A stretch of 64,000 nucleotides of DNA from Chryseobacterium sp. C-71 (lineage in GTDB: Bacteria > Bacteroidota > Bacteroidia > Flavobacteriales > Weeksellaceae): assembly GCF_020911865.1 (NCBI RefSeq), contig NZ_CP087131.1, forward strand, positions 930,001 to 994,000, in the 5' to 3' direction. Within the stretch, counting starts at the first letter, position 1. Each line of letters begins with the position of its first letter. Shown in pieces: positions 51,876 through 61,500 of the stretch. The translations under genes were made by a program, and so were the position numbers. The notes beneath the pieces were generated by a model that was not told the origin of the DNA, ran no database searches, and saw only the letters and a program-made list of their open reading frames with translations.

Positions 51876-52045
51876 ATGCAGTTGCATGAAGTTCCCCGCA
51901 ACTTGCTGGAGACTTCATGCAATTGCAGGAGGTTAGAAACAACCTTGTTTTAGATAAAATGCAATTGCAGGAAGTTATGAATAGGGTTGTTTTAAACAAA
52001 ATGCAGGTGCAGGAGGTTTGTTTTAAGGATGATATAATGTCCGGA
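51876..52045. repeat. 42-bp tandem repeat with ATGCAATTGCAG units
   Basis: Units begin at 51876, 51917, 51959 and 52001 (spacings 41, 42, 42 bp), each with ATGCAnnTGCAnGAnGTT near the start. From 51917 the frame is open to 52057 and would read MQLQEVRNNLVLDK, MQLQEVMNRVVLNK and MQVQEV; a one-base shift separates the first unit. It is either a degenerate coding remnant with 14-residue repeats or a non-coding tandem element. Origin unknown. Confidence 0.75.
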
Positions 52046-52142
52046 GATGTGAATTAGAGTTTAAGTGAGTCTTAATTATTAGATTACGGAAATCCGTAAT
52101 TTTTATTAAGTTAAGTTATATACTTTTGAGAAAAATAACATT

Positions 52143-52463
52143 ATGACATTAAAGTTCAAAACATCAAATGCAACTGATTTCAAAAATGAAATTATAAAAC
52201 TTATCAACGAAGGAAAGTTGTCAACGTGGAAAATATTAACAATAAATAGTACAGAATATTTGAAACATATTGGGCAATGGGGAGATAAGGGAGTTATAAA
52301 ACTAATAACAGATAATGACAATCAATATTTGACATCACAAGTTTTTAAGTTTGATAGTTACACTGGGAAAGTTGAAGATTTTGAAGGTTATTATCTTGGA
52401 CGATTTTGCGAACTAATTTTTGTAAACTTTACTAAGAAATTTTCATCTATTGACAAGAACTAA
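52143..52463 (+). CDS. Hypothetical protein, 106 aa
   Basis: I recognise no family. It begins MTLKFKTSNATDFKNEIIKL and includes KILTINSTEYLKHIGQWGDK, GVIKLITDNDNQYLTSQVF and a C-terminal FTKKFSSIDKN. Soluble, mixed alpha/beta, without signal peptide. It is 16 bp upstream of a DUF1883 gene, so cotranscription is likely. The AT-rich, short, tail-less character fits an accessory gene. Confidence 0.6.
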   Translation: MTLKFKTSNATDFKNEIIKLINEGKLSTWKILTINSTEYLKHIGQWGDKGVIKLITDNDNQYLTSQVFKFDSYTGKVEDFEGYYLGRFCELIFVNFTKKFSSIDKN

Positions 52464-52479
52464 TTTTTAAATTAAAAAA

Positions 52480-52746
52480 ATGAAATATCAAGTACACGAT
52501 TTAGGTCAATTAAGTGGTGGAGAAATAGTTGAAGTGACTTTAGCAGGAACTGCTGCAAATGTTAAACTTATGGATAGTTCAAACTTTTCAAATTATAAAT
52601 ATGGAAAAAATCATAAATATTATGGAGGATATATAAAGCATTCTCCTTATCGAGTTTCAGTTCCAAATTTTGGAAGATGGTATATAACGATAGATTTAGG
52701 AGGCTACTCAGGAACAATACGCTCTGCCGTAAAGGTTATTAAATAA
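52480..52746 (+). CDS. DUF1883 domain protein
   Basis: 88 aa, a complete DUF1883 (PF08980) domain: MKYQVHDLGQLSGGEIVEVT, AGTAANVKLMDSSNFSNYKY, and YYGGYIKHSPYRVSVPNFGR, WYITIDLGGYSGTIRSAVKV. In other bacteria DUF1883 is found alone or fused to TIR domains. Here it is not fused; the neighbours are an unknown 106-aa protein (16 bp upstream) and a zinc-ribbon protein (about 88 bp downstream). Role unknown. Confidence 0.85.
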   Translation: MKYQVHDLGQLSGGEIVEVTLAGTAANVKLMDSSNFSNYKYGKNHKYYGGYIKHSPYRVSVPNFGRWYITIDLGGYSGTIRSAVKVIK

Positions 52747-52833
52747 TTAATAAATTATGAAGATCAACTTCACAGAAGATTTTTCTAATTACTAGATTAA
52801 ATTTTATGTATTAAACTAATAAATATAAAAACA

Positions 52834-53199
52834 ATGATAAGATGTCCAAAATGTAATTCAGAGCAAATCACTTCACAAAAAAAAGGATTTGGATTCGGAA
52901 AAGCCATAGCAGGAATTTTTGTTGCTGGACCATTAGGATTAGTAGCCGGTACTGTTGGAGCAAATAAAATTCAAATACATTGTTTAAATTGTGGAAATAA
53001 GTGGCTACCTAATAAATCAACTGGTGTTTCGAATGAAAGAATCGCCACAACACTCCCTATTAAAAAGAAAAAAGATTCTCATAATTTACCAAAAGAAAAA
53101 ACAGAAGAAGAAAGGAGAAGAGAAATTTATGAAAAAACTGGGCTATCTGCATCGGATCCAAAGTTTGGAAATTTTAGAAAAACTAAAAAACGTAATTAA
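52834..53199 (+). CDS. Zinc-ribbon protein with Gly-rich membrane segment
   Basis: 121 aa. A zinc ribbon is formed by CPKCNSEQ near residue 4 and CLNCGNKW near residue 50. Between them a Gly-rich hydrophobic hairpin (FGFGKAIAGIFVAGPLGLVA and GTVGANK) resembles a short membrane-inserting helix. The C-terminus is basic and charged (EKTEEERRREIYEKTGLS). No family name recalled. It is the last gene of a three-gene plus-strand group that starts at 52143. Confidence 0.7.
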   Translation: MIRCPKCNSEQITSQKKGFGFGKAIAGIFVAGPLGLVAGTVGANKIQIHCLNCGNKWLPNKSTGVSNERIATTLPIKKKKDSHNLPKEKTEEERRREIYEKTGLSASDPKFGNFRKTKKRN

Positions 53200-53217
53200 T
53201 CTATACAAATAAAAGTA

Positions 53218-53242
53218 AAAACCTTCCTCACAGCAGGTTTTT
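53218..53242 (+). terminator. AAACCT-family terminator after the zinc-ribbon gene
   Basis: AAAACCTTC-CTCACA-GCAGGTTTT with a TTTC tail on the plus strand, 18 bp beyond the stop. A member of the recurring terminator family. Confidence 0.75.
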
Positions 53243-53274
53243 CTATATCTGAAAGTTTTAAAACAAACTCTCAT

Positions 53275-53835
53275 TCAATACAATTTTGTACTGTAAGAAA
53301 AAATATTTTTTTCCATAAAGCCTACAACTTTTTCCTCTGTAAAAAAGGCATTTTTTTTATCATTCATAGAAAGATAAAATTCTATTTTTCTTTTATACTC
53401 ATCACTTCCAATGAAATTTTTAAATTGCCTTTTCTCAAGTTCTTCAAATTCTTCTTCATTACAAAATAAAACTTGTGAAAGCAAACCGTTTGAAATCTCT
53501 AAAATAATTCTGATTGGTTCATTTTTATCATCTTCGTTTAAAATTACAACATCATTTAACCACTCAATTCTTCCATCTTCATATTTAGAATAGAACTTTT
53601 GTAATGTTTGTTCTATTCTACATTGTTCCTCATCATTATGTAAGAAGATTTCATTAAGACATAAAAAATTATTTCTTATAATAAATTGTGCAGTATACCC
53701 TCTCCAATTACGAGAAGATTTTGCTGTGTATTTTTCAATATCTAAATGTGATAATAAATCTAAATCAGATAAATTAGCATTAATTGAATAGCGCTTTCCT
53801 TTAAAAATTAAAGAATCTTTAGATTGAACAGTCAT
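53275..53835 (-). CDS. Hypothetical protein, 186 aa
   Basis: I recognise no family. It is soluble and mixed alpha/beta, with RNWRGYTAQFIIRNNFLCLN, DVVILNEDDKNEPIRIILEI and a C-terminal helix KRQFKNFIGSDEYKRKIEF. It begins 2 bp after the hutU stop codon, so it would be cotranscribed with hutU, yet its composition is more AT-rich than hutU. That contrast suggests a later insertion behind the core gene. No known link to histidine degradation. Confidence 0.65.
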   Translation of the reverse strand: MTVQSKDSLIFKGKRYSINANLSDLDLLSHLDIEKYTAKSSRNWRGYTAQFIIRNNFLCLNEIFLHNDEEQCRIEQTLQKFYSKYEDGRIEWLNDVVILNEDDKNEPIRIILEISNGLLSQVLFCNEEEFEELEKRQFKNFIGSDEYKRKIEFYLSMNDKKNAFFTEEKVVGFMEKNIFSYSTKLY

Positions 53836-53837
53836 TT

Positions 53838-55823
53838 TTAGAAAAGATTTTCATCCACAAAATTCGGCAACGTCACCTTCAAATTCGGTTCTGCTTCCAT
53901 TGCTCTTTTGATGGCGAAAACTGCACCTTCATTTCTTGCCCAGCTTCGTCGGGAAATTCCGTTGTTAACGTCCCAGAAAAGCATTGATTTTAATCTTCTG
54001 TCGGCATCATTGCTACCGTCGAGCAGCATCCCGAAGCCACCGTTGATCACTTCGCCCCAGCCAACGCCACCACCGTTGTGGATGCTCACCCAGGTCGCGC
54101 CACGGAAACTGTCGCCAATCACATTGTGAATCGCCATATCTGCCGTAAATCTTGAGCCGTCATAAATATTGGAAGTCTCTCTGTACGGCGAATCCGTCCC
54201 CGAAACATCGTGATGGTCTCTTCCCAAAACCACCGCTCCGATCTCTCCGTTGGCAATGGCTTTGTTGAAGGCTTCAGCGATTTTCATTCTTCCTTCCGCA
54301 TCGGCGTACAGAATTCTCGCCTGCGAACCAACGACCAGATTGTTTTCCTGAGCGCCTTTAATCCAAGTGATATTGTCTTTCATCTGTTGCTGGATTTCTT
54401 TGGGAGATGTTTTAATCATTTCCTCTAAAACCTGACAGGCAATTTCATCTGTTTTCTGCAAATCTTCCGGTTTTCCACTTGCACAAACCCAACGGAACGG
54501 CCCAAAACCGTAATCAAAACACATCGGTCCCATAATATCCTGAACGTAAGAAGGGAATTTGAACTCTCTTCCCAACGTAGGATGATCTGACATTACATCG
54601 GCTCCGGCTCTGGAAGCTTCGAGTAAAAATGCGTTTCCGTAATCAAAAAAATAAGTTCCTTTTGATGTATGTTTATTGATAGCGGAAGCGTGTCTTCTCA
54701 ATGTTTCCTGAACTTTTTCTTTGAATAATTCAGGGTTTTCTGCCATCATTTTGTTTGATTCTTCAAAGGTTTGTCCGGCTGGATAATAACCGCCCGCCCA
54801 AGGATTGTGAAGCGAAGTCTGATCTGAACCAATATCAATTCTTAAATTTTCTTCATCAAATTTTTCCCAGACCTCAACGATGTTTCCAAGATAAGCCAGA
54901 GAAACCGCTTCTTTATTTTCCTGAGCTTTTCTGACTCTTGCTACCAGTTCATCAAGATTATCATGGATTTCATTCACCCATTTCTGGTCGTGACGAATTT
55001 TGGTAATCTTTGGATTCACTTCCGCAATCACTGTAACACAACCTGCGATGGTTCCCGCTTTTGGCTGAGCGCCGGACATTCCGCCCAAACCGGAAGTGAC
55101 GAATAATCCGCCTTTTGGTTCTTTATTAATTTTTCTGAAAGCATTCAAAACGGTAATCGTCGTTCCATGCACAATTCCCTGCGGACCGATGTACATATAA
55201 GATCCTGCTGTCATTTGTCCGTACTGCGAAACACCCAGCGCATTGAATTTTTCCCAATCATCCGGCTTGGAATAATTTGGAATCATCATTCCGTTCGTCA
55301 CCACCACTCTTGGAGCATCTTTGTGCGAAGGAAACAATCCCATCGGATGTCCGGAATACATCGTTAATGTTTGTTCGTCAGTCATTTCCGACAGATATTT
55401 CATCGTCAGAAGATACTGCGCCCAGTTGCTGAACACCGCACCGTTTCCACCGTAAGTAATCAGTTCGTGCGGATGTTGCGCTACCGCATAATCCAGATTA
55501 TTCTGAATCATCAGCATAATTGCTTTTGCCTGTTCAGATTTTCCGGGATATTCTGCAATATCTCTTGCTTTCATCTCATAATCCGGACGGAAGCGGTACA
55601 TATAAATTCTACCGTATTTTTCCAGTTCTTCTTTAAATTCCGGCAACAATTCTGAGTGGAATTTGGGTTCGAAATAACGCAAAGCATTTTTCAGAGCGAG
55701 TTTTTTCTCTTCGTCTGATAGAATTTCTTTACGTTTTGGTGCGTGGTTGATGTGGGTTTCGTATGGTTTTGGTTGAGGCAATTCTGTTGGAATTCCTTGT
55801 TGTATCTGTTCCTGAAAAGTCAT
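53838..55823 (-). CDS. hutU: Urocanate hydratase
   Basis: 661 aa, in the normal range for the larger bacterial urocanase variants. It hydrates urocanate to imidazolone propionate in histidine degradation, using a tightly bound NAD. Evidence: the NAD-binding loop GLGGMSGAQPKAGTIAGCVT, FGPFRWVCASGKPEDL with the conserved active-site Cys, and GRDHHDVSGTDSPYRETSNI. No hutH, hutI or hutG is in the window, so the pathway is dispersed. It is followed at 2 bp by an unknown 186-aa gene. Confidence 0.95.
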   Translation of the reverse strand: MTFQEQIQQGIPTELPQPKPYETHINHAPKRKEILSDEEKKLALKNALRYFEPKFHSELLPEFKEELEKYGRIYMYRFRPDYEMKARDIAEYPGKSEQAKAIMLMIQNNLDYAVAQHPHELITYGGNGAVFSNWAQYLLTMKYLSEMTDEQTLTMYSGHPMGLFPSHKDAPRVVVTNGMMIPNYSKPDDWEKFNALGVSQYGQMTAGSYMYIGPQGIVHGTTITVLNAFRKINKEPKGGLFVTSGLGGMSGAQPKAGTIAGCVTVIAEVNPKITKIRHDQKWVNEIHDNLDELVARVRKAQENKEAVSLAYLGNIVEVWEKFDEENLRIDIGSDQTSLHNPWAGGYYPAGQTFEESNKMMAENPELFKEKVQETLRRHASAINKHTSKGTYFFDYGNAFLLEASRAGADVMSDHPTLGREFKFPSYVQDIMGPMCFDYGFGPFRWVCASGKPEDLQKTDEIACQVLEEMIKTSPKEIQQQMKDNITWIKGAQENNLVVGSQARILYADAEGRMKIAEAFNKAIANGEIGAVVLGRDHHDVSGTDSPYRETSNIYDGSRFTADMAIHNVIGDSFRGATWVSIHNGGGVGWGEVINGGFGMLLDGSNDADRRLKSMLFWDVNNGISRRSWARNEGAVFAIKRAMEAEPNLKVTLPNFVDENLF

Positions 55824-55835
55824 ATCGTTTTAATT

Positions 55836-58406
55836 CTACTTTTTAATAAATTTCTGTACTGAAGTATCTTTTGTTCCTTTAAGCTTAATAAAATAAACAC
55901 CTGCAGAAAGGTAAGAAACGTCAATTGTCGATTTTAATTCGCTTGATTTTACAACTGTTCTTCCTACATTATCGGATATTTCGTATTGAATAAATCCTTC
56001 AGTTTTTATATTAATGATTCCTGTTGTCGGATTTGGATAAATTAAATTCTTTTTCTCTGTTTTTGTTTCTTTGATATTTAAAAAATCCTGAGGAATCAGT
56101 CTTACCAATCCCCTCACTGGCTGACCATCGAAGGTTCTGAATTCTCCCCCTACTAAAAATCCATCTCCCTGTCTTTTGATTGTGGAAACCACATCACTGT
56201 AAAGTGTTAGCAAAGGATTCTGAAAGCCTATTCCAATATCAAAACTTGTATCATAGGTTCCGTCTGCATTATGTCTTACCAATCCTTTTGAACTGGCTGC
56301 TACCGGCAATGCTGTAAAAAACTTACCGTTATTTTCAAATTCTAAGGTTTCCTGATCCGTTACCATTCCATCATTGAAAGATTGTGGAACGAAAGTATTA
56401 TCCAATGTCCCGTCTTCGTTGAAACGCATTAGTTTATGTCCTGAAGTTCTGTTTGATATTCCGTAAATCTTTCCGTCTGCAGCGGGAAAAATTTCGGTAA
56501 TAAAAGGCTGCGATGTTACAGTAACAAAAGTATTATCAATTTGTCCGTTAGGTAAAAGCCTTTTTATAGTGCTGTTTCCTGAATTTAATCCTGTTACTAA
56601 GATCTTGTTGTTGGGTAATAATTTCACCTTAAGAAGTTCTGCAAAAGGTTCTGCATAATCGATAGAATTATCGATGTTTCCTGAGCTATCTAATGCTACA
56701 AATGAATAATTGATGGAAGTAGAAACATTATTTTTAAGATAATAATACATTCCCGGGGTCAGGAGTTTTCCGTCATTAAATACAATAAAATCTCTTATTC
56801 TTAAAGATCCCATAAGCCCTACATCATTATTTACAAGGCTGAAAAATGTAGGATCAAGACTTCCGTCGGAATTTAATCTTACGATACCGCCGCCGTTCCT
56901 GTTCAAATAAGTTGTGCCTTCTGTTCCCATCAATATTTTTCCATCAGGTAAAAATCTGATTCCTGCGGGAGTTTGGCTTGAACCGTCTAAAAATAAATGA
57001 GACTGAACATTGAAACCATTATCAACACTTCCGTCAACATTTAAACGAACTATTCTGTCGGTTACTTTTCCGTTATAAGAATAGAAATCACCTGTCAGGA
57101 TAATTTTTCCGTCCGGCTGAACATACATTTTTTCCGGAGCCCTGTCAAATCCTTTACAGATATTTTGAAAAGAAGTAATTCTGTTACCATTTACAGGTTC
57201 GGTCATTATCATATTTCCTGCAAAATCTCCATTATAATATCTAATAAAGCCTGTTGCAATCAAATTACCATTCGAATGAAAACTCAGGTTGTCTATATGA
57301 TCCTGAAACGAATATCCGCTGACCATATGAGTCACTTTTCCTTCAAATGTAGTATCCAATGTGGCATTGTCATTCAAACGCATAATTCCTGCAACTGCCT
57401 GTCCGCCATAGCTGATAAAATTACCTCCTACCAACAATTTTCCGTCCGGCTGAATTAAAAGCGCAAAAACTCCGTTTGCCGAAGGACTTGGAGCAAAATT
57501 TTGATAAAATGCCTTAGTCGGAAAAGTGGTGTCTCGATATCCATCGGCGTTTAAACGAGTTAAATATTGAGTATTTCCAAAAAATACACCTTTACCCCCT
57601 ACATATATCTTACCGTCATTTCTTACGGCAATACTTCTGATATTAATAAATGATCCTCCGGTATAAATATAGAATGAAGCATCATCAGTTCCATCTGCAT
57701 TAAGCCTTTTTAAATAAGATCCGGAGTATACAACAACGATCTTTCCGTCTGGCTGTAATGCAAAATGAGACATTCCTGTAGTAACAGGAGCATATGTTGT
57801 ACTTGCCAGAAATGTTGTATCGGTAGAACCATTCGGATTTAATCTTACCATTAAATTGTGAGCCGCACTATTGTACGCCGTAATGTTCCCGCACACTATA
57901 ATTTTCCCGTCCGGCTGTACAACAACCTTTTCCAATGCTTTTTTCGTAGCAAACTGCTGAAACGCAAATGTTCCGGCATTGAACGTAGTGTCTCTGGTTC
58001 CGTCTATATTCAGTCTTATGATATAATTTGTCGCAACATTATTGTGAATATTAAAAGCTCCGACAACAATAATTTTACCATCATTCTGTAAAGCAACGCT
58101 TTTTACTTCTTTGTCGAAAGCTGCCGTCGTAAAACCTGTATCAATAGAATTATCAGGATTGATTCTTACAACATTATACGAATCTCCTCCTACCACATAG
58201 CCATACGTTTTATAAATCACAAGAATTTTACCATCCGGCTGGGAAACACTGAAATCGATTCCCTGTCTTCCGTCAATAAAGAATTTATTGGTTTGAAAAG
58301 CCGCATTAAAATTAGGGTCTTTTACATACTTATCCTGAGAATAAAGATTAGAAAAAATTACATTGCAAAGTAAAATAAGCAACATTTTACAGTAAATGTT
58401 CTTCAT
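55836..58406 (-). CDS. Delta-60 repeat T9SS cargo protein
   Basis: 856 aa with a signal peptide (KNIYCKMLLILLCNVIFSNL). Residues about 40-760 hold many delta-60 repeats of about 55-60 residues, with motifs LQPDGKIVVVYSG and RLNADGYRDTTF. The C-terminus (about 780-856) is a T9SS type A sorting domain: NLIYPNPTTGIINIKTEGF and SAGVYFIKLKGTKDT. It should be exported via T9SS to the cell surface or medium. The repeats probably form a beta-propeller. It begins 12 bp upstream of hutU but is functionally unrelated. Confidence 0.92.
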   Translation of the reverse strand: MKNIYCKMLLILLCNVIFSNLYSQDKYVKDPNFNAAFQTNKFFIDGRQGIDFSVSQPDGKILVIYKTYGYVVGGDSYNVVRINPDNSIDTGFTTAAFDKEVKSVALQNDGKIIVVGAFNIHNNVATNYIIRLNIDGTRDTTFNAGTFAFQQFATKKALEKVVVQPDGKIIVCGNITAYNSAAHNLMVRLNPNGSTDTTFLASTTYAPVTTGMSHFALQPDGKIVVVYSGSYLKRLNADGTDDASFYIYTGGSFINIRSIAVRNDGKIYVGGKGVFFGNTQYLTRLNADGYRDTTFPTKAFYQNFAPSPSANGVFALLIQPDGKLLVGGNFISYGGQAVAGIMRLNDNATLDTTFEGKVTHMVSGYSFQDHIDNLSFHSNGNLIATGFIRYYNGDFAGNMIMTEPVNGNRITSFQNICKGFDRAPEKMYVQPDGKIILTGDFYSYNGKVTDRIVRLNVDGSVDNGFNVQSHLFLDGSSQTPAGIRFLPDGKILMGTEGTTYLNRNGGGIVRLNSDGSLDPTFFSLVNNDVGLMGSLRIRDFIVFNDGKLLTPGMYYYLKNNVSTSINYSFVALDSSGNIDNSIDYAEPFAELLKVKLLPNNKILVTGLNSGNSTIKRLLPNGQIDNTFVTVTSQPFITEIFPAADGKIYGISNRTSGHKLMRFNEDGTLDNTFVPQSFNDGMVTDQETLEFENNGKFFTALPVAASSKGLVRHNADGTYDTSFDIGIGFQNPLLTLYSDVVSTIKRQGDGFLVGGEFRTFDGQPVRGLVRLIPQDFLNIKETKTEKKNLIYPNPTTGIINIKTEGFIQYEISDNVGRTVVKSSELKSTIDVSYLSAGVYFIKLKGTKDTSVQKFIKK

Positions 58407-58511
58407 AAAGAATTATCTAAATTAGTTTCCGCTAAAATAATCATATTAATTGAAATGTATTTCACCTATCAATCAACATATTAAAATTTAACACATATAC
58501 TTTTTAAGAGA

Positions 58512-58540
58512 AATCCGCGGCAACTTCGTTGCTGCGGATT
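58512..58540. terminator. Hairpin between the two large secreted-protein genes
   Basis: AATCCGCGGCAAC and GTTGCTGCGGATT arms around TTC (one mismatch). It lies 25 bp beyond the stop of the 1400-aa gene. The minus-strand tail is only weakly T-rich, so termination is plausible but not strong. Confidence 0.6.
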
Positions 58541-58565
58541 CTATTTAAGTTAATCATTAAATATT

Positions 58566-61500
58566 TTAATTATTATTCTTCACCAAAATCCATCCGGTAA
58601 AAGATCTTCCATCCGGAAGTGTGATAACATACCAATAACTTGAGGTAGGAATTGGTCTGCCTGAGATTGTTCCGTCCCAGATGATTTGAGTGTTGGTGTT
58701 TTGTTCGAAAATCAAATATTGATAACGGTCAAATACTTTTACATTGGTCATTTTAGTTCCGAAAACATGAAGATTTCTGATGATCCATTGATCATTAGCG
58801 CCGTCTCCGTTTGGTGTGATGGCATTTTTAATATCTAAAATTACCCCGTCTTGCTTTACGATACATTTTCCTTCAACATATTTTACATAGAAAGTGGTAA
58901 TTCCTGTTAGCAAATTGTAGAAAACATTACTTGACTGCCAGGTTATTCCGTCAATAGAATAGACAATTGGCTGCGAACCAGTTGCAGTAATTGTGTAGGT
59001 ACTTCCACTGGCAACCATCTGCTGAATGACAGGAACATCATAATATTTTGCTTCAAATGTCACCGTGTAAGAACATCCATTGTCAGACGTAACAGTTACC
59101 GAATAAGTTCCGACAACATTCATTCCTGTAATCGTATCTGTAGTAGAAACTACCTGCCCTGAAGGATTTGTCCAGACATAGCTTACAATATTGTGTCCTT
59201 CAACTTTTAAAGTGTATGTAAAGGTTCCGTCCGGACAGAAATATTGAGTTGGAATCTCAAATATCGGTACTAGTTTTAACGAAAGTTTGATGGTCGTCAT
59301 CTCAGGACATAATCCTGGAGCACTGAATTTTACATAAATAATATTCGGTCCCGTGTTTTGATTGAATGGATAAGTTGAAGGGTTTGCAATCGCATTTGTT
59401 CCTGCATTTAAATCCGCTAAAGACAGATAATAGGTAAATACTGCATTCGCTCCTGAATATATCTGCTGTTGAAACTGGGTTAAATTTACATTTTCAATTC
59501 CGTCATTACCATTGTCGCAGAAATTATTTAAATTAAACGGTCCTGCATTCTGAAGAACAATTTTATTTCCAAAGATGAAATTAATACTAGCAATATCATC
59601 ACAAGCCGGAATATTCTGAATTTTCACCCAAATCTGAGCCGGGAATGGCTGAGCGGTGAAGTTTGTCGGATTTGCAATTGCATTGATACCATTCTGAGCA
59701 TCAGACTGCGTCAGATAGAAACTAAACGTATTCATCTGGTTTGGAATATCAATATACAAATTTGTATAATTCATCAGATTGACTTCATAGGTTCCGTCTA
59801 AATTTTCATCACAAATCGTTATACTTGAATTGATTGCTTTTGGAGGAAAATACGTATTCAATTGAATCGGAGCTACAGAAAAACATCCAGTCGTTTTCGA
59901 CTGAAATCTCGCCCAGACCTGAACATTGGAAATATTGGTTGTGTAAGAATTTCCGATTTGGTTTGCAGTGTTTCCTGCATTGGCTTCTGCTGCGGTGAGG
60001 TAATATGAAATATTCATATTTGAAAGCGTATACGTATTTTGAGCAGGTATAAACAGTTGTGAAACCGCATCATTCAATTGAAAAGTTTCACTTAAATTAA
60101 AATCTTCATCACAAATATTTAACACCGCATTTGTCAATACAACTGCGGGTAAAAATATCATCTGAACATTTAATTGAGATGCTGAAAAACATTCATTATT
60201 ATTAAATTTCACCTTTACATACACTGTCGCAGTTCCTTGTACCATAAATTGTGTAGGATTCGTAATTTGTCCTGAAAAAGTATGATTCACAGCATTATAA
60301 GAAGCATAATAAGTAAAAATTACATTCGAAGATCCGTTATAAATTTGTGGTTGTGAGAGTGTAAGATTATACATTTCTACTCCGTCATTATTGTTATCGC
60401 AGATATTATTTAAGGTTACGTTTACTGTAGAATTTACTGCCGGTGTTGAAACCAAAGAGAAATTTACCGGATAAATCTTGGTACAATTGTAAGAAGTTAT
60501 TTTTGCGAAAAGCTGGTTGTTTCCAGTAATTGTTGCGTTTGTTACTGCGTTATTTCCCGCCTGCGCATCTGCCTGATTCAGATAAAATAAAACACTTGCG
60601 TTCTGACTTCCGATAATAGCTCCAGTGAAAGCTGTTAGCGAAACATTTTCAGAGTTATCATTATTAAAATCGCAAATACTGAAAGCCGAAGTCGAAACTA
60701 CGGGATGAACCAGATATACATTAATTGGTCTGATGGTATAACACTCATCTGTTTCTTTAAAACGCACATAATACGTCTGAGAAACGAAATCACCGTTGGT
60801 CGTAATCGTCTGATTAGAAGAAATCGGATTTATTCCTAATTCTGCATCTCCATAAGTCTGATAAAATTCTGTAAACAGAGCCGTCGTAGGCAGCATCAAC
60901 ATATTTGCAGAAAGCGCAAGCAAATCTACATTGACATCCTCAGTTCCATTAAAACAAATGTATTCATTTTTATCATTTGCTTTAATTTGAGTAAAAGTAA
61001 CATTCATAGTCACAGAAATCACCGTAAAACAACCTCCTGCAATCTGCACTCTGATAAACACAGTCTGTAACCCATCCTTTATTGTTCCTAAAATAGATCC
61101 TGTTCCGCTAAAAGCTGCGGCATAAGTACTGTAAGCAGAAAAACCTACTCCTGGCTGACTGGAAATCAATGGTCCAAGATTTAAAGCAAAATCAAATTCT
61201 TCGAGATTATCATCATTGATGTCACATATGGTATAAGAATAAAGACCGGGGGAATTAGCATTAACGCCTGGTTTTAAGGCAAAATTTAATGGTCCTAAAA
61301 CATACACGCAATTCGTATCCTGTAATCTGACCCAAATTTTTGTTGTCGCTGTAATATTTGCTGTGACGATTGGATTGCTGTTGTTTTGAGCATCATTTTG
61401 ACTTGCATGATATGTAATTCCGGCAGTGTTTGGCGGAAGAATCTGATTGTTTAATAAAGTTAAATCATACGCATTTTCAACACCATCATTATTGGTATCA

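Noticed and set aside
51917..52057. 46-codon open frame across the 42-bp tandem repeat as a real gene
   Set aside because: No promoter or homologue seen, and the first repeat unit is out of frame; kept as a repeat, with the coding option mentioned.
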